A stretch of DNA of 64,000 nucleotides from Sinorhizobium sp. RAC02 (GCF_001713395.1 NZ_CP016450.1:1860001-1924000), one strand, 5' to 3'. Positions 25,939-35,146 are shown, counted from the first letter of the stretch. Numbers and translations are program-made. The notes: generated by a model not told the origin, from the sequence alone.

Positions 25939-26733
25939 ATGCCGAAACTTCTCGTAAAGCCGGACGGCGCGCACGGTCGCGTCAGCCACGTCACGCCGGA
26001 AAGCGCCGGCTGGACCTATGTAGGGTTCGACGTGCACCGCATGAAGCCCGGCGAAATTCTCGCCGCGGAAACCGGGACCCGCGAGGTCTGCCTCGTCTGG
26101 ATTTCCGGCAAGGGCAAGGCAACGGGCGCGGGCCAGGATTTCGGCGTGCTGGGGGAACGCATGAGCCCGTTCGAGGGCGCGCCGCACGCGCTTTATATAC
26201 CCGCCGATTCCAACTGGTCGGTGACGGCGGAGACGGATCTGGAACTCGCCGTCTGCTCGGCACCGGGCGGCGGCAGCTACCAGGCCAAGGAAATTCCACC
26301 CGGCACGCACCCCAAGCTCAGCCGCGGCAAGGGTTCGAACGTCCGCCACGTCTACAATATCATGCCGGAAAACGACGAATCGGCCCATTCGCTTCTCGTC
26401 GTCGAGGTCATCACGCCGAGCGGCAACACTTCGTCCTACCCGTCGCACAAACACGACCAGGACGACCTGCCGAACGAGAGCTTTCTCGAAGAAACCTACT
26501 ACCACCGCCTCAACCCGCCGCAGGGTTTTGCCTTCCAGCGCGTCTATACGGACGACCGCTCGCTCGACGAGGCCATGGCGGTGGAGGACCGCGACGTGAC
26601 GCTGGTGCCGAAGGGTTATCACCCCTGCGCCACCATCCATGGTTATGATCTCTATTATCTCAACGTCATGGCGGGACCAAAGCGGGTGTGGAAATTCCAC
26701 AACGCCAAGGAGCATGAATGGCTGCTGGCCTGA
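25939..26733 (+). CDS. iolB: 5-deoxy-glucuronate isomerase
   Basis: A 264-residue bicupin that isomerises 5-deoxy-D-glucuronate to 2-deoxy-5-keto-D-gluconate, the substrate of IolC. Cupin metal-binding motifs are seen in SYPSHKHDQDD and in the later block from about residue 190 to 245 (YTDDRSLDEAMAVEDRDV, GYHPCATIHGYDLYYLNVMA). I take MPKLLVKP as the start because GAAAGGA lies nine bases upstream; an ATG 24 bases earlier is an alternative. It ends the operon seven bases from the stop of the convergent esterase. Confidence 0.95.
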   Translation: MPKLLVKPDGAHGRVSHVTPESAGWTYVGFDVHRMKPGEILAAETGTREVCLVWISGKGKATGAGQDFGVLGERMSPFEGAPHALYIPADSNWSVTAETDLELAVCSAPGGGSYQAKEIPPGTHPKLSRGKGSNVRHVYNIMPENDESAHSLLVVEVITPSGNTSSYPSHKHDQDDLPNESFLEETYYHRLNPPQGFAFQRVYTDDRSLDEAMAVEDRDVTLVPKGYHPCATIHGYDLYYLNVMAGPKRVWKFHNAKEHEWLLA

Positions 26734-26740
26734 TCGGCCG

Positions 26741-27769
26741 CTACCGCTTCCACTTCCGTGTCAGTCCCCATTCCTTGGCGATTTCCAGCGTCGAGGAAAA
26801 GCCCGCCTCCAGCATGAACGGCTCGTTGGAGGCGGCATAGCCGCCGCCTTCGCCGCGCAGAACCGGCGTGCCGTGGCCCATGCCGTCGATCTCGTGCAGG
26901 ATGACGAGCGCCCTGCCCTCCTTGTCCGGCCAGATGCGCGTGCGCCGGCCCGTCATGCGCTTTTCCACGAAGGCTTCTTTTGGCAGTCGGTAGAGGTCGC
27001 GCCATTGCTCGGCGAGGGCGACGCCGTTCGATAGCGAAACGGTTTCGTCCGCCGTGCCGTGCCAGATCGAGATTGCGGGTTTGCGGGCAATGCGCGGGGA
27101 GACGGTGCGGACGAGATCGCTCCACTCGTCGGCGGTTCGCTCGGGCGCTGCCGCCATGGCATCGAAGGCGCGGCTCGCGTCGCGCGCGGCGCCGAACGGC
27201 AGGCCTGCCATGACGGCGCCACCGGCGAAGACATCCGGATAGTTGGCGAGCATGGCAGCGGTCATCGCCCCACCGGCGGAAAGGCCGGTGATGAAGAGGC
27301 GTTGCGGATCGCTTGCCGCCCGTTCGGCCGTATGCGCCACCATCTGGCGGATCGACATCAGTTCGCCGCGGTCGCGCGTCACCTCGCTTGGGCGAAACCA
27401 GGTGAAACAGAGCCGCGGATTGTTGGTCTCCCGCTGCTGTGCATAGACGACGGCAAAGCCGCGCTCTTGCGCGAGCGACGCCCAGCCCGCGGCGCGGTCA
27501 TAGCTTTCCGCATCCTGCTGGCAGCCATGCAGCACCAGCACCAGCGGGCGACCGGCACGCAGGCCTTCGGGGACATGCTCGAACATGCGCAGGCCGCCCG
27601 GATTGCTGCCGAACCCGACGACTTCGTGGAGAGGCGACGAGCCCGCCGGCCGGCGCCGCACGGCGGGCGCCTTGCGCTCGGGATCACGGGAAAACGGCCA
27701 GAAGAGGTCACCCAGGGGGGCATCGGTCGGCAGAAGCCGTTCGACCGATCGCTTGAAACGGTCGCGCAT
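26741..27769 (-). CDS. PHB depolymerase / LpqC-family esterase
   Basis: A 342-residue alpha/beta hydrolase of the Esterase_PHB family. The oxyanion motif is LVLVLHGCQQ, the nucleophile elbow is FITGLSAGGAM, and the late SIWHGTADETV and DGMGHGTPV segments carry the acid and histidine. No clear signal peptide is present, so it is probably cytoplasmic and acts on short esters or stored polyhydroxyalkanoate; the family also includes feruloyl-type esterases. MRDRFKRS is chosen as the start because GGAGG lies six bases upstream. Confidence 0.88.
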   Translation of the reverse strand: MRDRFKRSVERLLPTDAPLGDLFWPFSRDPERKAPAVRRRPAGSSPLHEVVGFGSNPGGLRMFEHVPEGLRAGRPLVLVLHGCQQDAESYDRAAGWASLAQERGFAVVYAQQRETNNPRLCFTWFRPSEVTRDRGELMSIRQMVAHTAERAASDPQRLFITGLSAGGAMTAAMLANYPDVFAGGAVMAGLPFGAARDASRAFDAMAAAPERTADEWSDLVRTVSPRIARKPAISIWHGTADETVSLSNGVALAEQWRDLYRLPKEAFVEKRMTGRRTRIWPDKEGRALVILHEIDGMGHGTPVLRGEGGGYAASNEPFMLEAGFSSTLEIAKEWGLTRKWKR

Positions 27770-27996
27770 GCTTGGCCTCCTTGTGGGGGAATTGCTCATT
27801 GTCAGGTTACTTGCTCACACGGAGCGGCAGGATCAAGGCAAAAACGCGGAAATCGGCCAAAAGCTCATTCTCCAGGCTCATGAGGGCATTCATAAATAGC
27901 CAAAGCGTCGGTCTGCCCTTTTCGTTCCAGCCCTTTCGAAGACGGAGCGGCTGATGTAGCACTTCTGCAACGACAAAACGCGACAGGAGGGAATCC

Positions 27997-29220
27997 ATGA
28001 GCGAGCACCACAGCGCCACCCCGGAACAGGCGCGCGCCAAGATGGCGCCTTTCGACTGGGCCGATCCGTTCCTGTTGGAAGACCAGCTGACCGAAGAAGA
28101 GCGCATGATCCGCGATACGGCGCGGGCCTATTGCCAGGACAAGCTTGCCTCGCGCGTCACCGAAGCGAACCGCCACGAGATCTTCCACCGCGAGATCATG
28201 ACCGAGATGGGCGAACTCGGCCTGCTCGGCCCGACCGTGCCGGAAGAATATGGTGGCGTCGGCGCCAACTACGTTTCCTACGGCCTCGTTGCCCGTGAAG
28301 TCGAGCGCGTCGATTCGGGTTACCGCTCGGCGATGTCCGTGCAGTCCTCGCTCGTCATGCACCCGATCTTCGCCTTCGGCACGGAAGAGACCCGCAAGAA
28401 GTACCTGCCCAAGCTCGCCTCCGGTGAGTGGGTCGGCTGCTTCGGCCTGACCGAGCCGGACCATGGCTCGGACCCCTCCTCCATGATCACCCGCGCCAAG
28501 AAGGTCGATGGTGGCTATCTCATCTCGGGCGCCAAGAACTGGATCACCAATTCGCCGATCGCCGATGTCGCGGTCGTCTGGGCAAAATCCGATGCGCACG
28601 ACAACAAGATCAAGGGTTTTGTGCTCGAACGCGGCATGAAGGGCTTCGAGACGCCGAAGATCGAGGGCAAGTTCTCGCTGCGCGCCTCCGTCACCGGCAT
28701 GATCATGATGCAGGACGTCTTCGTTCCCGATGAAAACCTGCTGCCGGAAGTGGCCGGCCTTGCCGGTCCGTTCGGCTGCCTCAACCGCGCCCGCTACGGC
28801 ATCGCCTGGGGCGCCATGGGGGCTGCCGAATTCTGCTGGCACGCCGCGCGCCAGTACACGCTCGACCGCAAGCAGTTCGGCAAGCCGCTTGCCGCCACCC
28901 AGCTCATCCAGAAGAAGCTCGCCGACATGGAGACCGAGATTTCGCTCGGCCTGCAGGGCGCGCTGCGCCTCGGCCGCCTGTTCGACGAACATCGCGCGCC
29001 GGCCGAGCTTATCTCGCTGATGAAGCGCAACAACTGCGGCAAGGCGCTCGACATTGCCCGTGTGGCGCGTGACATGCACGGCGGCAACGGCGTTTCCGAC
29101 GAGTACGGCGTTATTCGCCACGTCATGAACCTCGAAGCGGTCAACACCTACGAGGGAACGCATGACATCCATGCGCTGATCCTCGGCCGCGCGCAGACCG
29201 GCCTTCAGGCTTTCCAGTAA
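27997..29220 (+). CDS. gcdH: Glutaryl-CoA dehydrogenase
   Basis: A 407-residue acyl-CoA dehydrogenase that oxidises and decarboxylates glutaryl-CoA to crotonyl-CoA in lysine, hydroxylysine and tryptophan breakdown, passing electrons to ETF. Diagnostic parts are [17 protein letters not shown] near the N-terminus, [15 protein letters not shown] for FAD and substrate, the [14 protein letters not shown] block, and the catalytic base Glu386 in [27 protein letters not shown] precedes the ATG. The ETF-ubiquinone oxidoreductase needed downstream is also in the window, at 47749-49413. Confidence 0.95.
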   Translation: MSEHHSATPEQARAKMAPFDWADPFLLEDQLTEEERMIRDTARAYCQDKLASRVTEANRHEIFHREIMTEMGELGLLGPTVPEEYGGVGANYVSYGLVAREVERVDSGYRSAMSVQSSLVMHPIFAFGTEETRKKYLPKLASGEWVGCFGLTEPDHGSDPSSMITRAKKVDGGYLISGAKNWITNSPIADVAVVWAKSDAHDNKIKGFVLERGMKGFETPKIEGKFSLRASVTGMIMMQDVFVPDENLLPEVAGLAGPFGCLNRARYGIAWGAMGAAEFCWHAARQYTLDRKQFGKPLAATQLIQKKLADMETEISLGLQGALRLGRLFDEHRAPAELISLMKRNNCGKALDIARVARDMHGGNGVSDEYGVIRHVMNLEAVNTYEGTHDIHALILGRAQTGLQAFQ

Positions 29221-29247
29221 GCCAGGCTTGTCCTTAGACACATTCGG

Positions 29248-29275
29248 CGGCCGCTCGTTCAAATGCGAGCGGCCG
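29248..29275 (+). terminator. Rho-independent terminator of gcdH
   Basis: A 10-bp stem (CGGCCGCTCG / CGAGCGGCCG) with an 8-base loop, followed by TTTTC, 28 bases after the stop codon. Confidence 0.88.
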
Positions 29276-29340
29276 TTTTCATGTTTTGTCCATCCCGTTT
29301 CGATACAGTTCAAACCCGACAACAGAAGCGGGAGGGCACC

Positions 29341-29697
29341 ATGCCCCTCGACGGCATCCACGAGCAACTTCACCTGCGCCACCCCAAGCGCAGCTTCGTC
29401 CAGTATCGCATCGACAAGCCCGGCTTCATCACGCCGATCGGCCATCATCTCAGCACGGCGATGCGCTACACCTGCCTTATTCGCAGCATTTCGAGCGCCG
29501 GCGCGGTGCTCTCCATCAACAAGACGCTAACGCTGCCGGAAAGCTTCTACCTGGAAATCCACGGCATCCGCGACGAGATCCCCTGCACGGAGTTCAAGCG
29601 CGACGGCGACGAGCTGGTGGTGCGCTTCAACATGTTCCTCGATACGGATTTCCTCAACCATGTGCTCGGCCGCGAGACCGAAACGCACGGCAATTAA
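29341..29697 (+). CDS. Small PilZ-like protein (degenerate)
   Basis: A 118-residue cytoplasmic protein. Its beta-rich outline (RYTCLIRSISSAGAVLSI, then LPESFYLEIHGIRDEIPCTE) matches the PilZ fold in which RSISxxGA corresponds to the D/NxSxxG motif, but the leading RxxxR motif is absent. It may therefore not bind cyclic di-GMP. It is followed by a proper PilZ protein 94 bases on. GGGAGGGCACC precedes the ATG. The reading is inferred from pattern only. Confidence 0.6.
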   Translation: MPLDGIHEQLHLRHPKRSFVQYRIDKPGFITPIGHHLSTAMRYTCLIRSISSAGAVLSINKTLTLPESFYLEIHGIRDEIPCTEFKRDGDELVVRFNMFLDTDFLNHVLGRETETHGN

Positions 29698-29791
29698 ATT
29701 TTTAAGTATTTGTTTCAACGAAACAAAATACTCCCCTGCAACACTCCCGTCATCTCTACTGGACATGACGTCCCCATCGGGAGAATGGGCA

Positions 29792-30220
29792 ATGGCTATT
29801 GGTGCAGACAAGCGATCCAGCGCCGGACTTTACGAACGCAAGTGGGAGCGCTTCACCGTCAACCGGCAGGGCATGCTGATGAGCGTCGGCCTGGACCTGG
29901 CAGCGCCCAAGATGCGCACCTGCAAGCTGGTCGACATCTCGGTCGGCGGGGCAAGCTTCACTGTCACCACGACGATCGGCCTGCCGTTCCACTACTACCT
30001 TTCCATCGTCGGGGTAACCTCGCGCATCGGCTGTGCGGAAGTTTACCGCAACGACAACCGCATCGGCGTGCAGTTCATCAAGGAAATCGACGAGGAACTG
30101 CTGCACACGATCGTGCGCTCCGAGTACTTTACCGGTGGCGTCGCCGCCAAGCCGAAGAAGGAAGAGCGGCGCTACATGGTCGGCGTGGAAAAGGGCGGCC
30201 GCAGCTCCGCGACCACCTGA
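29792..30220 (+). CDS. PilZ-domain protein
   Basis: A 142-residue protein with the two signature motifs for cyclic di-GMP binding: RKWERF (RxxxR) near residue 15 and DISVGGASF (DxSxxG) near residue 49, followed by the barrel strands IGCAEVYRNDNRIGVQFI. It should act as a second-messenger receptor that changes partner behaviour in motility, cellulose or other polysaccharide control; the partner is unknown. GGGAGAATGGGCA leads to the ATG chosen; earlier in-frame starts exist without ribosome sites. Confidence 0.85.
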   Translation: MAIGADKRSSAGLYERKWERFTVNRQGMLMSVGLDLAAPKMRTCKLVDISVGGASFTVTTTIGLPFHYYLSIVGVTSRIGCAEVYRNDNRIGVQFIKEIDEELLHTIVRSEYFTGGVAAKPKKEERRYMVGVEKGGRSSATT

Positions 30221-30337
30221 GCATTTCTCCTTTGCGCTTTATTGGTTAGGGTGCCCCCGGATGACTGATTCCGGCGGGTGCCTTGCGGCGTTCGGCCGGC
30301 GGCTTCCAGACCGTTTCATCGACCTTCAGGCGTTTTC

Positions 30338-31450
30338 ATGTCCGCATTCTCCCGCTTCACCGCCCTCGCCCAGACCCTGCCTGCCACCGTCCCCTTCGTC
30401 GGGCCGGAAGCCATCGAGCGTACCCGCGGCCTTGCCGTAAAGGCCCGCATCGGCGCAAACGAGAGCGGCTTCGGCCCCGCGCCCTCCGTGCTGGAGGCGA
30501 TGCGCGCGACTGCCGGGACGACCTGGATGTATAGCGATCCGGAGAATTACGAACTGCGCGAAGCCCTCGCCCTGCATCATGGCGTTTCGCGCGACAACAT
30601 CGCGATCGGCGGCGGCATCGACGGGCTGCTGGGCGAGATCGTGCGCTTGATCATCGAGCCCGGCACGCCGGTCGTGACCTCGCTCGGCGGGTACCCCACC
30701 TTCAACTATCATGTGAATGGTTTTGGCGGACGGCTCGTCACCGTGCCCTATGCCGGCGACAGGGAACATCTGGACGGCCTGCTCGACGCCGTGCGCCAGG
30801 AAAATGCGCCCCTCGTCTATTTCGCCAACCCGGACAATCCGATGGGAAGCTGGTGGGACGCCGACAGCGTCGTGTCCTTCGCGCGGGCGCTACCGGAAAC
30901 GACGCTGCTCATTCTTGACGAAGCTTATGGGGAGACGGCACCGGCCGGCACGATCCCGTCGATCGATGCGCTGATCGGCCAGCCAAACATTCTGCGCATG
31001 CGCACCTTCTCGAAGGCCTACGGCCTTGCCGGCGCGCGGATCGGCTATGCGATCGGCACGCTCGGCAATGCGCAGGCCTTCGACAAGATCCGAAATCATT
31101 TCGGCATGGCCCGGGTTTCGGTTCAGGCGGCCCTCGCCGCTCTGAAGGATCAGGCCTATCTTTCGGACGTCATCGCCCGCATTGCCGCATCGCGGGAGCG
31201 CATCTCCCGCCTCGCGCATGCCAACGGCTTGTCTCCGCTCGCCTCCGCCACCAATTTCGTCACCATCGATTGCGGCCGGGACGGCACCCACGCCAAGGCC
31301 ATTGTCGACGGGTTGATGGAACATGGCGTCTTCATCCGCATGCCGGGTATCGCCCCCCTCAACCGATGCATCCGCATCAGCGTCGGGCCGGATAACGATA
31401 TGGCGTTGCTCGAGGAAGCTTTGCCGCGGGTCTTGAAGCAGCTGGCTTGA
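30338..31450 (+). CDS. HisC-like PLP-dependent aminotransferase
   Basis: A 370-residue fold-type I aminotransferase of the histidinol-phosphate aminotransferase group. The internal aldimine lysine is Lys226 in RTFSKAYGLAG, the PLP-phosphate contacts GGGIDGLLG and the Asn-Pro motif FANPDNPMGSWW are present, and the C-terminal arginine is in NRCIRISVG. It could transaminate histidinol phosphate or aromatic amino acids; it is not beside other his genes, so a secondary role is likely. The start MSAFSRFT follows a weak CAGGCG site. Confidence 0.85.
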   Translation: MSAFSRFTALAQTLPATVPFVGPEAIERTRGLAVKARIGANESGFGPAPSVLEAMRATAGTTWMYSDPENYELREALALHHGVSRDNIAIGGGIDGLLGEIVRLIIEPGTPVVTSLGGYPTFNYHVNGFGGRLVTVPYAGDREHLDGLLDAVRQENAPLVYFANPDNPMGSWWDADSVVSFARALPETTLLILDEAYGETAPAGTIPSIDALIGQPNILRMRTFSKAYGLAGARIGYAIGTLGNAQAFDKIRNHFGMARVSVQAALAALKDQAYLSDVIARIAASRERISRLAHANGLSPLASATNFVTIDCGRDGTHAKAIVDGLMEHGVFIRMPGIAPLNRCIRISVGPDNDMALLEEALPRVLKQLA

Positions 31451-31554
31451 GCGACCGAGCATCTTGAGGTCAGCGGGGCGGATCCGGTTCTTGCGCCGTT
31501 TATCGCCCTGATGTCCGTGATGCTTTTCTGATCGCCGGCGCCAGCCGGCATTTC

Positions 31555-31824
31555 TCAGTGAACCGTCATCCACTCGCGGGCGGCGCGCAGCGCCAGAGCG
31601 AGGTCGGTCTTGGTCATCGTCGCCGCAAGGTCGGCGCGCAGTTCAGCGGCGCGATCACAACCCTTGATGGCGGCGATATTGAGCCATTTGTGGGCCTGCA
31701 CCACGTCGATGTCGCAACCTCTGCCCGTCGCATACATGAGGCCCATGTCGCAGAAGGTTTCGGCGCGGTTCTCGCCGCCCGTCATGGCGGCTGTTTCGGT
31801 ATTCTGAAAATCAAAGCGTGCCAT
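31555..31824 (-). CDS. Small Sel1-like repeat protein
   Basis: An 89-residue protein with one Sel1/TPR-like helix pair, AETFCDMGLMYATGRGCDID then AHKWLNIAAIKGCDRAAELR. Single-repeat proteins of this kind are widespread in Rhizobiaceae and uncharacterised. No signal peptide. The ribosome site (GGGACGAACGAA) is poor. Confidence 0.7.
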   Translation of the reverse strand: MARFDFQNTETAAMTGGENRAETFCDMGLMYATGRGCDIDVVQAHKWLNIAAIKGCDRAAELRADLAATMTKTDLALALRAAREWMTVH

Positions 31825-32290
31825 TTCGTTCGTCCCTGTCTGACTTGTTTACTGCGTTAGTGTCCTGTTTTACCTGCCCTTTCGGGCCTCTCCCGGCGCC
31901 TGCCATCTTCTGTGGCATGGTCTTTCGTGAGAGTTTTGCCGGCCGGTTTTTCCGTGCTCGTCTTATGGCTCCACTATGCCGCGGGCCTTTCAAAATGCGC
32001 TTAAAATGCATGCTTAACTGGAGGCAAACAAAATCCAAACGCTTGGTAAAATTGGGTTTTCGTTAAACATCGGAGCGGCTGGAAACGAGCGGATTTGCTT
32101 CAAAATTTACGAATTGTTCAACCGGCGATTTCAACCCTTCGGTAACCACGCAAAACGGTCCGGTTTTTCCGCCTGGCAATTTCCCGCCTTCCCCGACCCA
32201 GCAAAGTGTCTCGAAAACCGGCCTGCGCGCATATTTACCTTTACGTTTGCGTAAGATATTCTGCGCTTCTCATTCTGGAGGAGGAAGAGA
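31825..32290. other. Non-coding stretch before the DUF2147 gene
   Basis: 466 bases. Short overlapping frames on both strands have no protein character. AT-rich DNA around 32010-32110 and 32225-32260 probably carries promoters for the gene at 32291. Confidence 0.6.
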
Positions 32291-32629
32291 ATGAAACTGA
32301 GGACATGGATCGCCGCCGCCCTTTTCGTCGTGCCGGGCGTTGCCCTTGCCGCCGAGCCGATCGAAGGCAACTGGAAGACCGCAAGTGGCGCTACCGCCGT
32401 GATCGCGAAATGCGGCGGCAGCTTCTGCATCACGCTGAAGACGGGCAAACATGCCGGCAAAAGCATCGGCAAGCTGAGCGGCTCGGGCTCCGATTATTCC
32501 GGTTCGATCACCGATCCGGAGACCGACAAGACCTATAGCGGCTCGGGCGCGGTCAGCGGAAAATCCCTGAAGATGAAGGGCTGCGTGCTCGCGGTGCTCT
32601 GCAAGTCGCAGACCTGGTCTCGGCTCTGA
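32291..32629 (+). CDS. DUF2147-type periplasmic protein
   Basis: A 112-residue exported protein: signal peptide MKLRTWIAAALFVVPGVALA (1-20), then a beta-barrel-like stretch starting EPIEGNWKTASGATAVIAKC. Cysteines at AKCGGSFC and KGCVLAVLC are the pairs expected for the DUF2147 family. Members are linked to envelope stress or are surface antigens; the molecular function is unknown. The strong GGAGGAGGAAGAG site fixes the start, and a terminator follows at 32670. Confidence 0.88.
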   Translation: MKLRTWIAAALFVVPGVALAAEPIEGNWKTASGATAVIAKCGGSFCITLKTGKHAGKSIGKLSGSGSDYSGSITDPETDKTYSGSGAVSGKSLKMKGCVLAVLCKSQTWSRL

Positions 32630-32669
32630 GCGCAAACGCACCCGAAGTCACAACGCTTTGTCAGACCCC

Positions 32670-32692
32670 AAGCCGGCGCCTTGCGCCGGCTT
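32670..32692 (+). terminator. Rho-independent terminator after the DUF2147 gene
   Basis: AAGCCGGCGC-CTT-GCGCCGGCTT followed by TTTCGTTT, 41 bases past the stop codon. Confidence 0.88.
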
Positions 32693-32825
32693 TTTCGTTT
32701 CAAGCTCGGGCCAAAAAAACGAATCACACCATTCCTGAACAGGAGATGAACCGCCCTCTCAGGGAGCGTTCAGTCCCGCAATGCGACAAGGGTCATATTG
32801 AACGATTTGAATGAGGGACAACACC

Positions 32826-32990
32826 ATGGACATCCTCGCACGCCGCCTCACCATCATCACCCTGCTGATGGCCATCTTCGCGATCATGCTCGCTGCAGCC
32901 GTCGAGACCGACTACCGCCGCAGCACGCACAACACCACTGGCAAGCTGGTAGCCTGCTCGACCCCGGACATGTGCCGCGCTTCGCTCTGA
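32826..32990 (+). CDS. Small membrane-anchored or exported protein (54 aa)
   Basis: Starts MDILARRLTIITLLMAIFAI with a single hydrophobic segment (8-25), then a polar tail holding two cysteines (KLVACSTPDMCRASL). GAGGGACAACACC precedes the ATG. I do not recognise a family. A second frame overlaps it on the same strand but is less protein-like. Confidence 0.5.
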   Translation: MDILARRLTIITLLMAIFAIMLAAAVETDYRRSTHNTTGKLVACSTPDMCRASL

Positions 32991-33016
32991 TAACTGACGA
33001 CACCGGGAAAACCGAA

Positions 33017-33193
33017 ATGACCATCGCCCTGCTCCACACCTCCGTCGTCGCGCTGCGCATCCTCGCCCTTTCGGCAATGATGATCGCGCCGGTCGGCGCA
33101 CTCACCTGGAGCAATGCAGGTGGTCTCGGCATCGAAAAGCAGGGGGCGGGCCTCATGCTCTTCATCACCCTCCAGCGCCAGTCGATGAGCTAG
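33017..33193 (+). CDS. Small hydrophobic protein (58 aa), tentative
   Basis: Reads MTIALLHTSVVALRILALSA, a possible signal peptide or membrane segment, followed by about 35 residues without motifs. It starts 26 bases after the previous small gene and has only a weak GGGAAAACCGAA leader. It may be real as a partner of that gene or may be chance. Confidence 0.35.
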   Translation: MTIALLHTSVVALRILALSAMMIAPVGALTWSNAGGLGIEKQGAGLMLFITLQRQSMS

Positions 33194-33261
33194 TACAGTC
33201 TTTCCCTCGCAAAAATCCGTGCTAGACCGGGCAGGCCTTCGTCGCCAGCCCGGAGTACCGG

Positions 33262-33582
33262 ATGAAATCCCTTCTCGTCTTTTCCGCCGCGGCACTCGCC
33301 GAAATCGCCGGGTGTTTTGCCTTCTGGGCCTGGTGGCGGCTCGATAAACCCATCTTCTGGCTTCTTCCCGGCATGATCTCGCTCGCTTTGTTCGGCTGGC
33401 TGCTCACCCAGGTCGACAGTGCCTTTGCCGGCCGCGCCTATGCCGCCTATGGCGGCGTCTATATTGCGGCGTCCCTACTCTGGCTGTGGTTGGCAGAGGG
33501 CATGCGGCCGGACCGGTTCGATATGGTCGGTGCGAGCTTCGCGCTTGTCGGTGCCGGCATCATTCTCGCGGCCCCGCGATAG
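33262..33582 (+). CDS. UPF0060 / YnfA-family inner-membrane protein
   Basis: A 106-residue four-helix membrane protein related to the small multidrug resistance fold. Features include [14 protein letters not shown] in the first helix, where SMR proteins carry their key glutamate, [19 protein letters not shown] in the third, and [20 protein letters not shown] in the last. Transport substrate is unknown. GGAGTACCGG precedes the ATG. Confidence 0.93.
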   Translation: MKSLLVFSAAALAEIAGCFAFWAWWRLDKPIFWLLPGMISLALFGWLLTQVDSAFAGRAYAAYGGVYIAASLLWLWLAEGMRPDRFDMVGASFALVGAGIILAAPR

Positions 33583-33610
33583 GCCTTGTGGACGCGGCAT
33601 ACGTTGTCGT

Positions 33611-33638
33611 TTGCTTGTAAAAAACAACACACTATAAT
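33611..33638 (+). promoter_or_regulatory. Sigma-70-like promoter giving a probably leaderless amn mRNA
   Basis: TTGCTT (33611-33616), a 16-base spacer, then a perfect TATAAT (33633-33638). The amn ATG starts at 33644, five bases beyond the -10 box, so transcription would begin at or next to the ATG. No Shine-Dalgarno lies upstream of that ATG. Confidence 0.6.
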
Positions 33639-33643
33639 CAATC

Positions 33644-35146
33644 ATGAGCAAACGAATCTTCTCTCACAAGCCACTTTCCTTCGCCACGCCGGCACCCTAC
33701 GAGCCGCACTCCTTCGATGATCCGGTGGCCGCGGTCGATGCCCTGCAAGAGCTTTACGAGCGCAATACGACCTTCCTGACCGACGCTTTCGTGGCGCTCG
33801 GCAAGGCCGGTTCACCCGACAAGCGGTTCCGCGCCTGCTACCCGCAGGTCTCGATCGAAACGACCAGCTTCGGCCATGTCGACTCCCGCCTGTCCTACGG
33901 CTATGTCGCCTCGCCCGGCGTCTACACGACGACCATCACCCGGCCGAAACTCTTCCGGCACTACCTCAAAGAACAGCTCGGCCTCCTGATGCGCAACCAC
34001 GGCATTCGCGTCATCGTGTCGGAATCGACGACGCCGATCCCGCTGCACTTCGCCTTTGGCGAGGGCGCCTATGTCGAGGCAGAGATCGCCGAGGGCATCG
34101 AACTGCCGCTGCGCGATCTTTTCGATGCGCCGGATCTCACGACCACTGACGACGAAATCGCCAATGGCGCCTACGAGCCCGGCCCCGGCGAGCCCTCGCC
34201 GCTCGGGCCCTTCACCGCACAGCGCATCGACTATTCGCTCGCCCGTCTCAGCCACTACACGGCGACCAGCGCCAATCATTTCCAGAATTTCGTGCTCTTC
34301 ACGAACTACCAGTTCTATGTCGACGAATTCTGCGCCTGGGCACGCCAGCAGATGGCCGAGGGCGGCAACGGCTACACCGCCTTCGTCGAGCCCGGCAACA
34401 TCACCACGCCCGCCGGCGCCGACAAGCCGGAAACCGACCTGACGCTCGCCCGCCTGCCGCAAATGCCGGCCTATCACATCAAGAAGAAGGGCCATGGCGG
34501 CATCACGCTCGTCAACATCGGCGTCGGCCCCTCCAACGCCAAGACGATCACCGACCATATCGCCGTGCTGCGTCCGCATGCCTGGCTGATGCTCGGCCAT
34601 TGCGCCGGCCTGCGCAATAGTCAGACGCTCGGCGACTATGTGCTGGCTCACGCCTATGTGCGCGAGGACCACGTGCTCGACGACGACCTGCCCGTCTGGG
34701 TGCCGATCCCCGCACTGGCCGAAGTGCAGGTGGCGCTGGAAAGTGCCGTTGAAGAAGTGACGGGCCTCGAAGGCTACGACCTCAAGCGCATCATGCGCAC
34801 CGGCACCGTCGCCACCATCGACAACCGCAACTGGGAACTGCGCGACCAGCGGGGGCCCGTCAAGCGCCTCTCCCAGTCCCGCGCCATCGCGCTCGACATG
34901 GAATCCGCCACCATCGCCGCCAACGGCTTCCGCTTCCGCGTGCCCTACGGCACCCTGCTCTGTGTGTCCGACAAGCCGCTGCACGGCGAGTTGAAGCTCC
35001 CGGGCATGGCCACAGCCTTCTACCGCACGCAGGTGAACCAGCATCTGCGCATCGGCATCCGCGCGCTGGAAAAGCTCGCCGGCATGCCGACGGAGAAGCT
35101 GCATTCGCGCAAGCTCAGGAGCTTCTTCGAGACGGCGTTTCAATAG
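33644..35146 (+). CDS. amn: AMP nucleosidase
   Basis: A 500-residue enzyme splitting AMP into adenine and ribose-5-phosphate, controlling cellular AMP and feeding purine salvage. The N-terminal AMP-nucleosidase domain (about 20-190, with TTITRPKLFRHYLKEQLGLL) precedes a nucleoside phosphorylase-like catalytic domain (about 280-490). Key pieces are INIGVGPSNAKT, GHCAGLRNSQTLGDYVLAHA, the nucleoside-binding DMESATIAANGFR and the catalytic Asp in CVSDKPLHGE. Length matches family members. Translation appears to start without a leader. Confidence 0.95.
   Translation: MSKRIFSHKPLSFATPAPYEPHSFDDPVAAVDALQELYERNTTFLTDAFVALGKAGSPDKRFRACYPQVSIETTSFGHVDSRLSYGYVASPGVYTTTITRPKLFRHYLKEQLGLLMRNHGIRVIVSESTTPIPLHFAFGEGAYVEAEIAEGIELPLRDLFDAPDLTTTDDEIANGAYEPGPGEPSPLGPFTAQRIDYSLARLSHYTATSANHFQNFVLFTNYQFYVDEFCAWARQQMAEGGNGYTAFVEPGNITTPAGADKPETDLTLARLPQMPAYHIKKKGHGGITLVNIGVGPSNAKTITDHIAVLRPHAWLMLGHCAGLRNSQTLGDYVLAHAYVREDHVLDDDLPVWVPIPALAEVQVALESAVEEVTGLEGYDLKRIMRTGTVATIDNRNWELRDQRGPVKRLSQSRAIALDMESATIAANGFRFRVPYGTLLCVSDKPLHGELKLPGMATAFYRTQVNQHLRIGIRALEKLAGMPTEKLHSRKLRSFFETAFQ

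Noticed and set aside
27865..29448. A 527-codon frame opposite gcdH
   Set aside because: Antisense of a clear acyl-CoA dehydrogenase; no independent features.
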